A DNA stretch of 64,000 bases from an uncultured Faecalicatena sp. Lineage in GTDB: Bacteria > Bacillota > Clostridia > Lachnospirales > Lachnospiraceae. Shown here piece after piece: positions 17,271-26,742 of the stretch. The position numbers were made by a program, and so were the translations under genes. The DNA lies in contig CAOKHZ010000021.1 in assembly GCA_948468385.1 (NCBI GenBank), positions 1 through 64,000 on the forward strand, read 5' to 3'. Numbering within the stretch: position 1 is the stretch's first letter; every line of letters begins with the position of its first letter. A model generated the notes under the pieces. The model did no database searches and was not told where the DNA came from. It saw only the letters and a list, made by a program, of their open reading frames with translations.

Positions 17271-18029
17271 ATGAAACGGATTTGGGGTATTTTGCAAGAT
17301 AAATTCAGGACGGAGCAGGAAAAGACGCGCGGCATGACGTGGCGGCAGAAGCTTGGTTACGTCAAGGATTACTATACGGCATCTTTCGTCGTGATATTGT
17401 GTGTTGTGGTATTTGTCGTGGCTTTCGTGCAAGGCTTTTTAAACCGGGAAAAGGAAAGCTTTTTAAACTGCGCGGTTCTGGAGTACACGGGGGTGTATTC
17501 GGCGCTGGAGCAGGCGGGGGAGGAGTACGTGGCGGCACGGGAAGCGCGAATGGGGGAGAACGCATCCACTTCAAATTCAGATGCCGGGACTTTGAAAGGG
17601 GCGAAAGAAAAGCCGGATGACGCACGTTTTCTCGTGTTTGACGATTCGGACATTACGGCGAGGGGACTTCAGACGGGGCATGACTTTCAGAAATTCCAGG
17701 GTCTGAGCGCGCAACTTTCCGTCGGCGATGTTGACATCATTTTCATGCCGGAAGAAATGCTTTTATTTTTACAAGTGAAGCGGGAGGGGTATTTCGTACC
17801 ACTTGACGAAATATATGCGAAGGAGGAATTAGAACGGCTTGGCGGGTTCGTGCGTGAGATACCTGACGAGGACGGAAATACTTACCCGGTCGCCATCGAC
17901 GTGTCGGGCTGGGAGGCGCTTGAAGGGCGCGTCACGGAAGGGATTCCGTTGTACGCGGCAATCGTGGCCGGAGGGGCGCATAAGGAACACGCGGCGGAAT
18001 TTTTGTGGGAGATGAGCGTTGTCCAATAA
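17271..18029 (+). CDS. Membrane-anchored hypothetical protein next to DUF624
   Basis: A 252-residue protein with a cytoplasmic, basic N-terminus (about 1-35), one transmembrane helix at about 37-56, and an extracytoplasmic domain. The segment with GDVDIIFMPEEMLLFLQ followed by FVPLDEI resembles the C-terminal lobe of binding proteins, suggesting a degenerate ligand-binding fold. The ATG at 17271 has AAGGAG 12 bases before it; an ATG at 17244 is an alternative. It probably shares an operon with the DUF624 gene. I do not recognise a named family. Confidence 0.6.
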   Translation: MKRIWGILQDKFRTEQEKTRGMTWRQKLGYVKDYYTASFVVILCVVVFVVAFVQGFLNREKESFLNCAVLEYTGVYSALEQAGEEYVAAREARMGENASTSNSDAGTLKGAKEKPDDARFLVFDDSDITARGLQTGHDFQKFQGLSAQLSVGDVDIIFMPEEMLLFLQVKREGYFVPLDEIYAKEELERLGGFVREIPDEDGNTYPVAIDVSGWEALEGRVTEGIPLYAAIVAGGAHKEHAAEFLWEMSVVQ

Positions 18030-18033
18030 AGGC

Positions 18034-18094
18034 TTTACACGAAAAGGCGTGGTCTGTTATAATGTTCTCGGTAGCGTGTGAGAATTGTCTCACA
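18034..18094 (+). promoter_or_regulatory. Promoter with overlapping operator for the DUF362 gene
   Basis: TTTACA (18034-18039) and TATAAT (18058-18063), spacer 18 bp. Just downstream TGTGAGA (18077-18083) and TCTCACA (18088-18094) form a perfect 7-bp inverted repeat with a 4-bp spacer, about where transcription would start. That position suits a repressor. Confidence 0.6.
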
Positions 18095-18126
18095 AGTAAA
18101 GACGGTGAAAGTGAGGATGGACGCTT

Positions 18127-19008
18127 ATGAAGTCAAAAGTGTATTTTACAAAGACAATCACGCCGGAGAAGGTCATCGAGATGTACAAGGCGACGGGCAG
18201 GGAGCTGACCGGCAAGGTCGCGGCCAAGGTGCATTCGGGCGAGGCGGGCAACCAGAATTTCCTGCGGCCGGAAGTATGGAAGCCGGTAATTGATTTCGTG
18301 AAAGGGACGGTCGTGGAATGCAACACGGCGTATGACGGACAGCGCAACACGAGCGCGAAGCATATGAAGTTGATGAAAAGTCACGGCTGGACGGAATTCT
18401 TTGACGTAGATTTGATGGACGCGGAAGGGCCGGATTTGGAGTTGGAAATTTCAAACGGACTGGCCATCAAGAAGAATTACGTCGGAAAGAACATGGCGAA
18501 TTATGATTCCATGCTCGTTTTGGCACATTTCAAGGGACACCCGATGGGCGGATATGGCGGCGCGCTCAAGCAGCTTTCTATCGGATGCGCCTCCACGGTA
18601 GGAAAGTGCTGGATTCACTCGGCCGGAAAAACAACGGAACAAAGCGAGGTTTGGAACCATGTGGCAGAGCAGGACACGTTTTGCGAGGCCATGGCGGACG
18701 CGGCGGGTTCCGTGATTGATTATTTTAAGGGAAATGTCGTATATATCAACATCATGTGCAATTTGTCCGTGGATTGCGACTGTTGCGAGGTGGCGGAGGA
18801 TCCGTGCATGAAGGATATCGGCATTCTGGCATCGCTAGATCCGGTCGCGTTAGACCAGGCGTGCGTGGACTTGATTGAGAAGTCCGACGACCCGGGAAGA
18901 GACCATCTGTGGGAGCGAATCGAGAGCAGGCACGGCGTGCACACGATTGAGGCGGCGGAAAAGATTGGTTACGGCAGCAGGGAGTATGAACTGGTGAACG
19001 TGGAATAA
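18127..19008 (+). CDS. DUF362 Fe-S-type protein
   Basis: A 293-residue cytoplasmic protein of the DUF362 family (COG2768-type 'uncharacterised Fe-S centre protein'). It has the family block YDSMLVLAHFKGHPMGGYGG, then C154 and C161, and a Cys-rich patch at C211, C217, C219, C220 and C227 that may hold an iron-sulfur cluster. No 2x4Cys ferredoxin domain is fused here, unlike longer relatives. The reaction is unknown. It follows its own promoter and operator and lies convergent to a TetR gene. Confidence 0.85.
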   Translation: MKSKVYFTKTITPEKVIEMYKATGRELTGKVAAKVHSGEAGNQNFLRPEVWKPVIDFVKGTVVECNTAYDGQRNTSAKHMKLMKSHGWTEFFDVDLMDAEGPDLELEISNGLAIKKNYVGKNMANYDSMLVLAHFKGHPMGGYGGALKQLSIGCASTVGKCWIHSAGKTTEQSEVWNHVAEQDTFCEAMADAAGSVIDYFKGNVVYINIMCNLSVDCDCCEVAEDPCMKDIGILASLDPVALDQACVDLIEKSDDPGRDHLWERIESRHGVHTIEAAEKIGYGSREYELVNVE

Positions 19009-19065
19009 ATCCTTTTTTCAAACATTCCAAAAGCGGCTCAATATACTTTGGGTCTGAAATATCAT

Positions 19066-19110
19066 AAGGAGGAAGAAATCATCTTTACCATTTCTTTCTC
19101 CTCTTTTGTT
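19066..19110 (+). terminator. Intrinsic terminator after the DUF362 gene
   Basis: AAGGAGGAAGAAAT pairs with ATTTCTTTCTCCT with one mismatch, followed by T-rich sequence. It separates the DUF362 gene from the convergent TetR gene. Confidence 0.6.
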
Positions 19111-19158
19111 TGTTCTTTTTTGGCTTTGAGTGTCTTTACGAACATTTTCATCATTAAT

Positions 19159-19707
19159 TTATTCCACGATCCAACTGTCTTTGCATTGTTCCGGCATCGC
19201 GTTGAAAAAAATATCGGCCATTTCTTCCGGGGTGAGGCTGTCCGGACGATTGAGCCAGTCCTGAAGAATTCCGACGCAGCCATAACAATAGTGGCTGATG
19301 AGAAAGTATTCCTGGGTGGTGAGTTCGGCTTTTTGCATTTTGTGCAGATAGCATTTTTCCACGATGCTGAATGAATAATTGTATAGAAAGCCATAATGCG
19401 CGTTTTGCCCGGAGGTGCGAAATGCCCGGCGATAGTATTTGGAATCTTTGGCGATGGCCTGGAACATTTTCAGCAAAAATTCGTGCCAGTCGCGGCAGAT
19501 ACGTTGCTCGATTAAATGTTCGCCAAGTGCCAGAGAATTGAAATTGAGCACCTCGTATTTGTCTTTAAAGTGGCGGTAAAACGTGGATTTGGACACGCCG
19601 CTGCGTTCGATGATCATTTGCACGGTGATTTTGTCAAAAGGAATTTCGCTTAACAGTTCGTCAAAGGCGTTGAAAATACGCTGTTTGGTAAAATTTAAAT
19701 AGCTCAT
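19159..19707 (-). CDS. TetR/AcrR-family repressor
   Basis: A 182-residue one-domain repressor. The N-terminal helix-turn-helix is clear (ITVQMIIERSGVSKSTFYRHF within about 27-47), and the all-helical remainder is the ligand-binding and dimer region. It is divergent from the SGNH esterase operon, and a 24-bp near-palindrome at 19838-19861 lies between them, so autoregulation and control of the esterase-flavoprotein-symporter-rhamnosidase set is likely. The inducer is unknown. Confidence 0.9.
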   Translation of the reverse strand: MSYLNFTKQRIFNAFDELLSEIPFDKITVQMIIERSGVSKSTFYRHFKDKYEVLNFNSLALGEHLIEQRICRDWHEFLLKMFQAIAKDSKYYRRAFRTSGQNAHYGFLYNYSFSIVEKCYLHKMQKAELTTQEYFLISHYCYGCVGILQDWLNRPDSLTPEEMADIFFNAMPEQCKDSWIVE

Positions 19708-19837
19708 GGCGGCCTCCGGGGGGATTCTTTATACATCATTATATCAAACCCACCTAAATATTCAAGGTTCTTTTAAATCATGCCGGTATCATTTTCGTCA
19801 GTAAAAGAATTTGTTCCGACATTGTTAAAAGAAGAAG

Positions 19838-19861
19838 TTTCCGTTATGTTTATAACAGAAA
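19838..19861. promoter_or_regulatory. Candidate TetR operator
   Basis: TTTC-C-GTTAT (19838-19847) and ATAAC-A-GAAA (19852-19861) form a 10-bp inverted repeat with one mismatch and a 4-bp spacer. It lies 37 bp before the SGNH gene and about 130 bp from the TetR start. Confidence 0.5.
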
Positions 19862-19897
19862 AAGTAATTTCTGAATAAATAGACAAGGAGCTAAAAT

Positions 19898-21070
19898 ATG
19901 GAGAAATGGGTCAGTGCATTTCATATCGCACAAAGAGGAATTTTTTTGGAGAGCAACAACGGGATGCGGCGTACCGTGCGGGTTGTATTTCCAAACAATC
20001 TGAACGGTTCGGCGGTTCGGCTGGTATTATCAAACAAATACAGTGATACACCGGCGCGGGTGACGGATTTAAATCTGGCCGTATGTAACGAGAATGGAAT
20101 CCTGGATTGCGACACGATAAAGCCGCTGACGTTTGGCGGAAGAACGGAGACGGTTTTGGAAGCTGGGGAGGAAAAGGTCAGCGACGTGATTTCCTATGAA
20201 ACGAGAGCGGGAGTGCATCTGGCAGTGAGCATGTATTTCCCGGATGAGGAGCTTCTCAAATCCGGCAGCAGCTTGGGGACGGCCGAATACGGCGGATATA
20301 CACTGCGTTCGGAAATCGGGAATTATACGAGAGTGGCGGATATGCCGTTGAATAATGAAACGGATGCCTTCGTGCGGCAGGCGGGCGGCGACCAGGCGGC
20401 GGATGCTCCGCTGTATAGAAGTTTGGACGTTCTGACTGAAGAAGGATGCAACGTGGCGATGCTGGGTGATTCTATTACGCAGATGTGTTACTGGTATAAG
20501 CCGTTGACAAAACGCTTGTATGATGCCTACCCGGGGAAAATATCCACGGGCAATCAGGGAATCGGCGGTTCCCGCATGTGTTATGACAGTCCCGCAGCGT
20601 TCTTTACCATGTTTGGAGATGCCTCTTATAAGAGGTTCTTGGACGAGGTAATCACTATCAGTGGTTTGAGGTACGTGATGGTGGCCTTGGGCGGAAATGA
20701 TTTGGGGATTGCCGGAACTGACCTGGCAGGCATGGAAGAAATGCTCACGATGGAGCAGTACCAGTCGGCCTGCAGGACAATCGTGGAAGCCGCGCATGAA
20801 CGAGGGGTAAAGGTATATGCTTGTACGATTACTCCGAATGTCATTCAGGAAAAAGGAAATACGTGGGATCGGGAAGATTTGCGGCGAGAGATTAATCAGT
20901 GGATACGCGCCACGGACTTGTTTGATGCTTGCATTGATTTTGCGGAGGCGGTGGGACAAGGCGAACTGCCGGGACTAAAGCCGGAATTCGATTTCGGGGA
21001 CGGGTGCCATCTGAACGCGGAAGGCGGAAAAATGGTGGCCAATAGTGTGGACTTGTCATTATTTGCATAG
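19898..21070 (+). CDS. SGNH/GDSL-family hydrolase (esterase or deacetylase)
   Basis: A 390-residue protein. The N-terminal ~175 residues form a beta-rich domain, and the SGNH hydrolase follows: block I LGDSIT with nucleophile Ser192, a Gly block GNQGIGGSRM, block III GGNDLG, and block V DGCHLNAEG with D368 and H371. No signal peptide, so it acts in the cytoplasm, probably removing an acetyl or other acyl group from an imported glycoside. It is the first gene of a run with a flavoprotein, a symporter and a rhamnosidase and is likely repressed by the divergent TetR. Confidence 0.88.
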   Translation: MEKWVSAFHIAQRGIFLESNNGMRRTVRVVFPNNLNGSAVRLVLSNKYSDTPARVTDLNLAVCNENGILDCDTIKPLTFGGRTETVLEAGEEKVSDVISYETRAGVHLAVSMYFPDEELLKSGSSLGTAEYGGYTLRSEIGNYTRVADMPLNNETDAFVRQAGGDQAADAPLYRSLDVLTEEGCNVAMLGDSITQMCYWYKPLTKRLYDAYPGKISTGNQGIGGSRMCYDSPAAFFTMFGDASYKRFLDEVITISGLRYVMVALGGNDLGIAGTDLAGMEEMLTMEQYQSACRTIVEAAHERGVKVYACTITPNVIQEKGNTWDREDLRREINQWIRATDLFDACIDFAEAVGQGELPGLKPEFDFGDGCHLNAEGGKMVANSVDLSLFA

Positions 21071-21117
21071 GAGGATGCAGGTGTAAAACTGTAAGATATA
21101 AAGTGAGGGAATGGTTT

Positions 21118-22554
21118 ATGGGCGAAAATGTTTATCAAGCCAAAGTGGCAATTATTGGAGCAGGGGCAGCAGGACTTATGGCGGCTCTGAAATTGAGCGA
21201 AGAAGGTGTTTCGGTTATTGTGTTGGAAAAAGGGGCATGTGCGAGCGTATCGAATTTTGCCACCTGCGGAGGACCATCAGCGGCGGGCACACACCTCCAG
21301 AAGGAATCGGGGATTGATTTTACCGCCCGACAATTATATGAGCATATGGCGAATTGGGCACACCATATGGTGAATAGAGCACTGCTTCGAGAGGTTGTAT
21401 ATGGTGCGGGAGAGGCGGTTGACCGCATGGAGGCATTGGGGATACCGATGATTGTGTCGGAAGATTTGTATGGGGTAGGCTTCCGGGCGCGGCACATCAT
21501 TTGTAATAAACCGAAGGACAGGATATTCCCCATAGTGAATCGAATCAAAGAAAAGGGTGGGCGATTTTTGTGGAATATGGCAGCAGATAAATTACTGCGT
21601 CAGGAAGGCAGAGTGTGCGGTGTGGCAGCGAATGGTGGAAACGTGCGGGTGTATGCGGACGCGGTTCTTGTTTGCATAGGTGGATTTCAAGGTAACGCGA
21701 AGCTTTTACGCCGTTTCTTTGGAACGGATAAAGTTGTCAATCTTGGCAGTCGTTTCTGCGTCGGGGACGGTCTTTTAATGATGGAAGAGGCGGGAGCCGT
21801 CATGGATCGTTGCTTTGCTCTGCTTGGCAACGAGGGTGGCGGGACGACCACGAAAGGTAGAAAAAAGGAGCAGAATGCTTGTTTTGCCATATATGGTGGG
21901 CTGTTGACGGATCGGTTCGGATATCGGTTTATGAATGAGAAAGAGATTGCCGACTTCCCGCTGTCAATTGGCGGCGAGGCGTTTGTGAGAAACGGACGTA
22001 CCTATGCGATTGTGGACAATGAGTGTTATGAAGCGTGCTGCACCGTTGGATGTTATGAGTGGCTGGGACGGCCGGAGGAGTGGAAGGCCGGGAAGGCACT
22101 TTGGTATAGGGTGCTTGATCGGGCAAAAGAAACCTTGCCGGAAGCAATTGAGAAGGGATGGGCATGGAAGACTGACAGCATAGAAGCACTGGCGGAGGAG
22201 GTTCATTTGGAGCATCTAAAGGAGACGGTCGAGCAGTATAATCGTTATTGTGCGCAGGGAAGAGATGAAGAGTATTCCAAGTCTCCAATATTTTTGCGCC
22301 CGGTTGAAAAGCCGCCTTATTATTGTTTTGAGGTTGAGTCTGCTTGTTGGGGAACCAATGGAGGGGTGAAGACAGATCGATTTTTGAGGGTGTTGGATGA
22401 GCAGGATGAACCGATTCCCGGCCTTTATGCGGCAGGCGTGGATGCCGGGAGCATGTATACCATGCCGTATTACAACAATGAAGGAGCATCAGTTGGTTTG
22501 GCTCTTGGCTCCGGAATCTATGCGGCAAAAGTATTGGGAAAATTGTTCATGTAA
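21118..22554 (+). CDS. Fumarate-reductase-like FAD-dependent oxidoreductase
   Basis: A 478-residue cytoplasmic flavoprotein of the FAD_binding_2 (fumarate reductase/3-ketosteroid dehydrogenase) class. The dinucleotide-binding GAGAAG motif starts near residue 13, and the C-terminal TNGGVKTD and PIPGLYAAGVDAGSMYTMPY blocks are typical of the family. It lacks the signal peptide and FMN-binding domain of the exported respiratory reductases. In this operon it could reduce a double bond in an aglycone or organic acid set free from a glycoside; that is inference. It starts at 21118 after a GAGGG site and is 47 bp after the esterase. Confidence 0.85.
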   Translation: MGENVYQAKVAIIGAGAAGLMAALKLSEEGVSVIVLEKGACASVSNFATCGGPSAAGTHLQKESGIDFTARQLYEHMANWAHHMVNRALLREVVYGAGEAVDRMEALGIPMIVSEDLYGVGFRARHIICNKPKDRIFPIVNRIKEKGGRFLWNMAADKLLRQEGRVCGVAANGGNVRVYADAVLVCIGGFQGNAKLLRRFFGTDKVVNLGSRFCVGDGLLMMEEAGAVMDRCFALLGNEGGGTTTKGRKKEQNACFAIYGGLLTDRFGYRFMNEKEIADFPLSIGGEAFVRNGRTYAIVDNECYEACCTVGCYEWLGRPEEWKAGKALWYRVLDRAKETLPEAIEKGWAWKTDSIEALAEEVHLEHLKETVEQYNRYCAQGRDEEYSKSPIFLRPVEKPPYYCFEVESACWGTNGGVKTDRFLRVLDEQDEPIPGLYAAGVDAGSMYTMPYYNNEGASVGLALGSGIYAAKVLGKLFM

Positions 22555-22618
22555 TAAGAATTTTGTCAAATGTTAAAATCAGTACATAAAAAATCATTTG
22601 GAAAAAAGGAGAAAGACA

Positions 22619-23962
22619 ATGAAAGAGACAGTGAAAAAGAGAAGGACGGGAGTAATGATACTAGCAAATTTCGGGGGGACGATTTCGAATGCGGCCGTCA
22701 CGGTCATGATTTCTTATTTGACCTTTTATTTGACGGACAGTGTGCTTTTGACCTCCACGACGGTAGGGTTTATATTGATGTTTGCCAAGTTTTTTGACGG
22801 AGTTACGGATGTGATTGCCGGTTTTTTGATTGACCGGACGAATACACGTTGGGGAAGGGCGCGTCCGTATATTCTGGTAAACGTGCTGATGTGGATTATC
22901 ATGGCAATGTTGTACCGGGTTCCCAAAATGAGCACGGTTTTGCAGGTTGCGTATGTATTTGTTTTGTACATTCTGGTGGAAGCCGTCTGCCACACGCTGA
23001 CGGGATGTTGTAGCACGGTTTATATGAAACGGGCGTTTTACGAAAGTGAGCTGGCGAAGGTGGTCGCTTTTTGCGGTACTTGTTCCGGCATGAGCGTGGT
23101 GGTGTTGAATGTCATTTTTCCGATGCTGATAACCGCGTATGCGGCAAATCCGGACGGCTGGTTTACGATTGCGCTGATATTTGGAATTCCATGCGCCATA
23201 CTGAGCGTCCTTAATTTCATTTTTGTCCCGGAACGTGAAGACGCGTCGGCGGGAGTTGATGAAGAAGCGCAGAGGATTTCGTTCAAGGAAGGTGTCAAGG
23301 TGCTGAGCCATAATAAATATATTTTTATTTATGGTATAGCGTTTTTGCTGGCCAATATGACATCCGGTTCCGTAGGAACCTATTATTTCACATATATCGT
23401 GGGAGACTTGAATATGCTGGGCGTTGTTTCCGCATATTCTGCGGTGGCCATGCTCGGGGTATTGGTCGTTCCGTTTCTGAAGCAAAAATTCGGAACCAAG
23501 AATTTGATTTTCTGGAGTAGTTTTGTAGCGGCCGTTGCAAGCTTGCTGAAGTATTTTTGGCCGACGAATGTTACGGTGCTGGGAATTTTGACGGCGATTG
23601 CCGCGGTTGGAGTCATTCCCATCAGCGCGTTGATTAATCTGGCCGCGATTGACTGCATGAAATACAGTTTGTGGAAGACCGGCGTGCCGGTGGAGGGAAC
23701 CATCGCCGCGGTAATCAGTGTGGCCCAGAAGGTTGGCGTGGGTCTTGCCGGAGCCCTTGTGGGAGTCTTGATGGGAATCAGCGGCTATAATGGGGCAGTG
23801 GCGGTTCAAGGCGACGGGGCATTGATGATGATTCGTTTTCTTTATGCGGGGTATCCGGCACTACAAGCGGCATTGATTTGCATTGTCATTAGTTTTTACA
23901 AGTTGGATAAGCTGTTGCCGCAAATTAATGAAGAATTGGAAAAACGGGCGGAAGAAAAATGA
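22619..23962 (+). CDS. GPH-family sugar:cation symporter (MFS)
   Basis: A 447-residue membrane transporter with about twelve helices, of the glycoside-pentoside-hexuronide family (MelB type). The family block FAKFFDGVTDVIAGFLIDRTNTRWGRARPYIL (about 54-85) is present, including the cation-site-type aspartates. It should import an intact glycoside with Na+ or H+. AAAAAGGAG precedes the ATG at 22619. Its stop overlaps the start of the GH78 gene (ATGA), so symporter and rhamnosidase are co-translated, which suggests the transported substrate carries an L-rhamnosyl group. Confidence 0.92.
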   Translation: MKETVKKRRTGVMILANFGGTISNAAVTVMISYLTFYLTDSVLLTSTTVGFILMFAKFFDGVTDVIAGFLIDRTNTRWGRARPYILVNVLMWIIMAMLYRVPKMSTVLQVAYVFVLYILVEAVCHTLTGCCSTVYMKRAFYESELAKVVAFCGTCSGMSVVVLNVIFPMLITAYAANPDGWFTIALIFGIPCAILSVLNFIFVPEREDASAGVDEEAQRISFKEGVKVLSHNKYIFIYGIAFLLANMTSGSVGTYYFTYIVGDLNMLGVVSAYSAVAMLGVLVVPFLKQKFGTKNLIFWSSFVAAVASLLKYFWPTNVTVLGILTAIAAVGVIPISALINLAAIDCMKYSLWKTGVPVEGTIAAVISVAQKVGVGLAGALVGVLMGISGYNGAVAVQGDGALMMIRFLYAGYPALQAALICIVISFYKLDKLLPQINEELEKRAEEK

Positions 23963-26727
23963 GAATAAAAGATTTTAAGGCAGAGTATCAGAATGGACAA
24001 ATGTTTCTCTCGGAACGGACTCCGGCTTTTTCGTGGAAGCTGGACAGCGAGGAAAAAAACGTGCTACAGACGGCATATCGCTTGATGGTGTATAAAAAGA
24101 CCTTTTCGGAAGAGGAATTGGTGTGGGATAGCGGCGTTGTTGAAAGTGGGGACAATCTATGTCAGGAGTATGCCGGGAAGGAACTGGAGTCTCAGGCAGA
24201 ATATAAGGCGTTCGTCCAGGTATGGGACAACAAAGGAAATCAGGCGGAGGACTCGCTTGATTTTGAAATGACGCTGTTTTCGGACGGCGGTTTCCGGGGA
24301 AAATGGATTACTTATCCGGGAGAAGAGATGGAGGCGTGTCCGATTTTCATCCGGCGGTTTCAGGCGGCAGGGAACATTCAAAAAGCGCGCCTATATGCTT
24401 CCGCCTGCGGAATTTATAAGGTGCAGGTAAACGGGGAAAAGGCGGGGAAGGGTTTGCTTACGCCCGGTTGGACGGAATATCATAATCGAATTTGCTATCA
24501 GGCATATGACGTGACAGAAAATCTAAAACGCGTTGCAAAAAGCGGGGAACCCCAAAGCCATACCGTGGAGATGACGGTTGCCAAAGGATGGTATGCCGGA
24601 ATTTACAATTTCTTCTGCACGCCGCATATTTACGGGGAAAAGACGGGAGCGTTTCTTGAATTGCATGTTTGGTACGAGGACGGGACGAAGGAAATTATCG
24701 CGACGGACGAGGAATGGACATATACGACCGGGGAAATTCGCTATGCGGAAATTTATCACGGGCAGATGATTGATTATACTCATGCGAGAGAAAAAGAAAA
24801 GCCGGTTCAGCTGTTGGAGAAGCCGACGGTTATGCTGACACCGCAGGAATGTCTGCCGGTGCGAATCATGGAGTACCGAAGGCCGGTAGCGAAAATTATT
24901 ACGCCAAAAGGTGAGCGGGTGTTGGATTTCGGTCAGAACATGGCGGGATTCGTACAGGCGAGACTGTGTCTGGAACACGGTCGGAAAGTGACGATTCGGC
25001 ATGGGGAGACGTTGGACGAGAATGGGAATTTTTATACGACGAATCTTCGTCAGGCGAAAGCCACCGACACGTTTGTCGGGGATGGGGCGGAAAGGACGTT
25101 TCTGCCGGAATTTACCTATCATGGGTTCCGTTACATTTGCGTCGAGGGGCTGGAGGATGTTTACGAGGAAGACTTCACCGCTTGTATAATTTATTCAAGG
25201 ATGGATGAGTTGTGTGAGTTTTCTTGCAGTAATCCGCTTTTGAATCGGCTATATAAGAATATTCAATGGGGGCAGAAAAGCAACTTTGTCGATATACCGA
25301 CGGATTGTCCGCAAAGAGACGAACGTTTGGGTTGGACGGGAGATGCCGGCGTGTTTTCCAAAACTGCGGCGGTGAATATGGATATTGCCTTGTTTTTCAA
25401 AAAATGGCTGCGGGATGTGGAAATCGCGCAAGGGGATGAAGGGAGCGTGCCGGCCGTCGTTCCGAATATTTTGGGAGAGTCCGGCGCGGGAGCCGCGGTA
25501 TGGGGTGACTGCGTGACGCTGATTCCATGGAACTTGTACCAGATTTACGGGGATGAGCGGATTTTGCGGGAACGGTATCAAAGCATGAAATCATGGGTGG
25601 AATATCTACGAAGAAGAGCGGGGAAGGAGAACTTGATTTTGACAGGCTTCCAGTATGGGGACTGGTTGGCGTTGGATAAAGAGGGCTGTCTGGAAGGAAA
25701 TATGGGAGGAACCAATGAACAGTTGATTGCCAGCATTTTTTACGGGGTCAGCGTGAAAATTGTATCTGATAGCGCGAAGGTGATTGGAAATCAGGAAGAT
25801 GCCAGGGAATATGAGGAGCTGTACCGCGACATTCGCATGGCCGTTAACCGGGAATTTATGACTCCGGGAGGCCGAATCGTCAGTGACACGCAGACCGCCT
25901 ATGTGCTGATGCTGTGGTTTGACATGGTTGACGAAACGTACAAGGAGAAAATGAAAGAACTGTTTGTACGAAATCTTAACCGACACCAGAATAAGTTGTC
26001 CACTGGTTTTGCAGGAACGCCGTTTTTATGCTATGCATTGCACAAGATTGGAAGAACCGATTTGGCGGGAAAAATCTTGTTGACCGAGGAGTGCCCCGGG
26101 TGGCTGTATGCCGTGAAGAAAGGGGCGACCACCATATGGGAGAGGTGGGACGGCATAAAGCCGGACGGCCATATGGAGGATAATGGCATGAACAGCCTGA
26201 ACCATTATGCATATGGCTCGATTGGCAGTTGGCTGGTGGAGGTGCAAGGCGGCATCACGCCGGCAAAACCGGGTTACCGGAAGGTAAAGATTGCGCCGAC
26301 TCCCATACGCGGACTCACGAGTGTAAACGTCCGGCAGGAAACGCCTTGTGGTACGGTGGTCAGCAGCTGGAAATGGGAGGATTATCATATGACGGTGGAT
26401 ATCACGATTCCAGTAAATGTAATTGCGGAAGTGATACTGCCGGGGGCACCAAAGGCGGAGGCGGCACTGACGCTTGGAAGCGGAAACTATCACTATGCAT
26501 ACCGAACGGAAATGAATTTGCAGGAAGAGAAATACCATGTCGACATGAAACTGGAGGAACTGTTTGCCGATGAAAGGGCATGTGCCGTGATGGAACAGCT
26601 TCATCCGGGATTGTCGACGGACTCTGGCCTTAAAACAATCGGCAATTTTACAATCCGTGACCTGGTCGGAATGGCAACGGAGTTGGAAGGAGTGTTTGTA
26701 AAGGTGTTGGAGCGGCTGAATGCTTGA
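23959..26727 (+). CDS. GH78 alpha-L-rhamnosidase
   Basis: A 922-residue enzyme that removes terminal alpha-L-rhamnose. N-terminal beta-sandwich domains (about 1-340), the (alpha/alpha)6 barrel with the family signature PTDCPQRDERLGWTGDA (about 447-463; E455 the likely general acid), and a C-terminal beta-sandwich. No signal peptide, so it is cytoplasmic and works after the GPH symporter. After the normal end, about residues 862-922 form an extra helical tail (LEELFADERACAVMEQLHPG, ending in KVLERLNA). Possible substrates are rutinosides or other plant rhamnosides; not set by sequence. Confidence 0.93.
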   Translation: MRIKDFKAEYQNGQMFLSERTPAFSWKLDSEEKNVLQTAYRLMVYKKTFSEEELVWDSGVVESGDNLCQEYAGKELESQAEYKAFVQVWDNKGNQAEDSLDFEMTLFSDGGFRGKWITYPGEEMEACPIFIRRFQAAGNIQKARLYASACGIYKVQVNGEKAGKGLLTPGWTEYHNRICYQAYDVTENLKRVAKSGEPQSHTVEMTVAKGWYAGIYNFFCTPHIYGEKTGAFLELHVWYEDGTKEIIATDEEWTYTTGEIRYAEIYHGQMIDYTHAREKEKPVQLLEKPTVMLTPQECLPVRIMEYRRPVAKIITPKGERVLDFGQNMAGFVQARLCLEHGRKVTIRHGETLDENGNFYTTNLRQAKATDTFVGDGAERTFLPEFTYHGFRYICVEGLEDVYEEDFTACIIYSRMDELCEFSCSNPLLNRLYKNIQWGQKSNFVDIPTDCPQRDERLGWTGDAGVFSKTAAVNMDIALFFKKWLRDVEIAQGDEGSVPAVVPNILGESGAGAAVWGDCVTLIPWNLYQIYGDERILRERYQSMKSWVEYLRRRAGKENLILTGFQYGDWLALDKEGCLEGNMGGTNEQLIASIFYGVSVKIVSDSAKVIGNQEDAREYEELYRDIRMAVNREFMTPGGRIVSDTQTAYVLMLWFDMVDETYKEKMKELFVRNLNRHQNKLSTGFAGTPFLCYALHKIGRTDLAGKILLTEECPGWLYAVKKGATTIWERWDGIKPDGHMEDNGMNSLNHYAYGSIGSWLVEVQGGITPAKPGYRKVKIAPTPIRGLTSVNVRQETPCGTVVSSWKWEDYHMTVDITIPVNVIAEVILPGAPKAEAALTLGSGNYHYAYRTEMNLQEEKYHVDMKLEELFADERACAVMEQLHPGLSTDSGLKTIGNFTIRDLVGMATELEGVFVKVLERLNA

Positions 26728-26742
26728 CAAGCAAAAGTGGTG

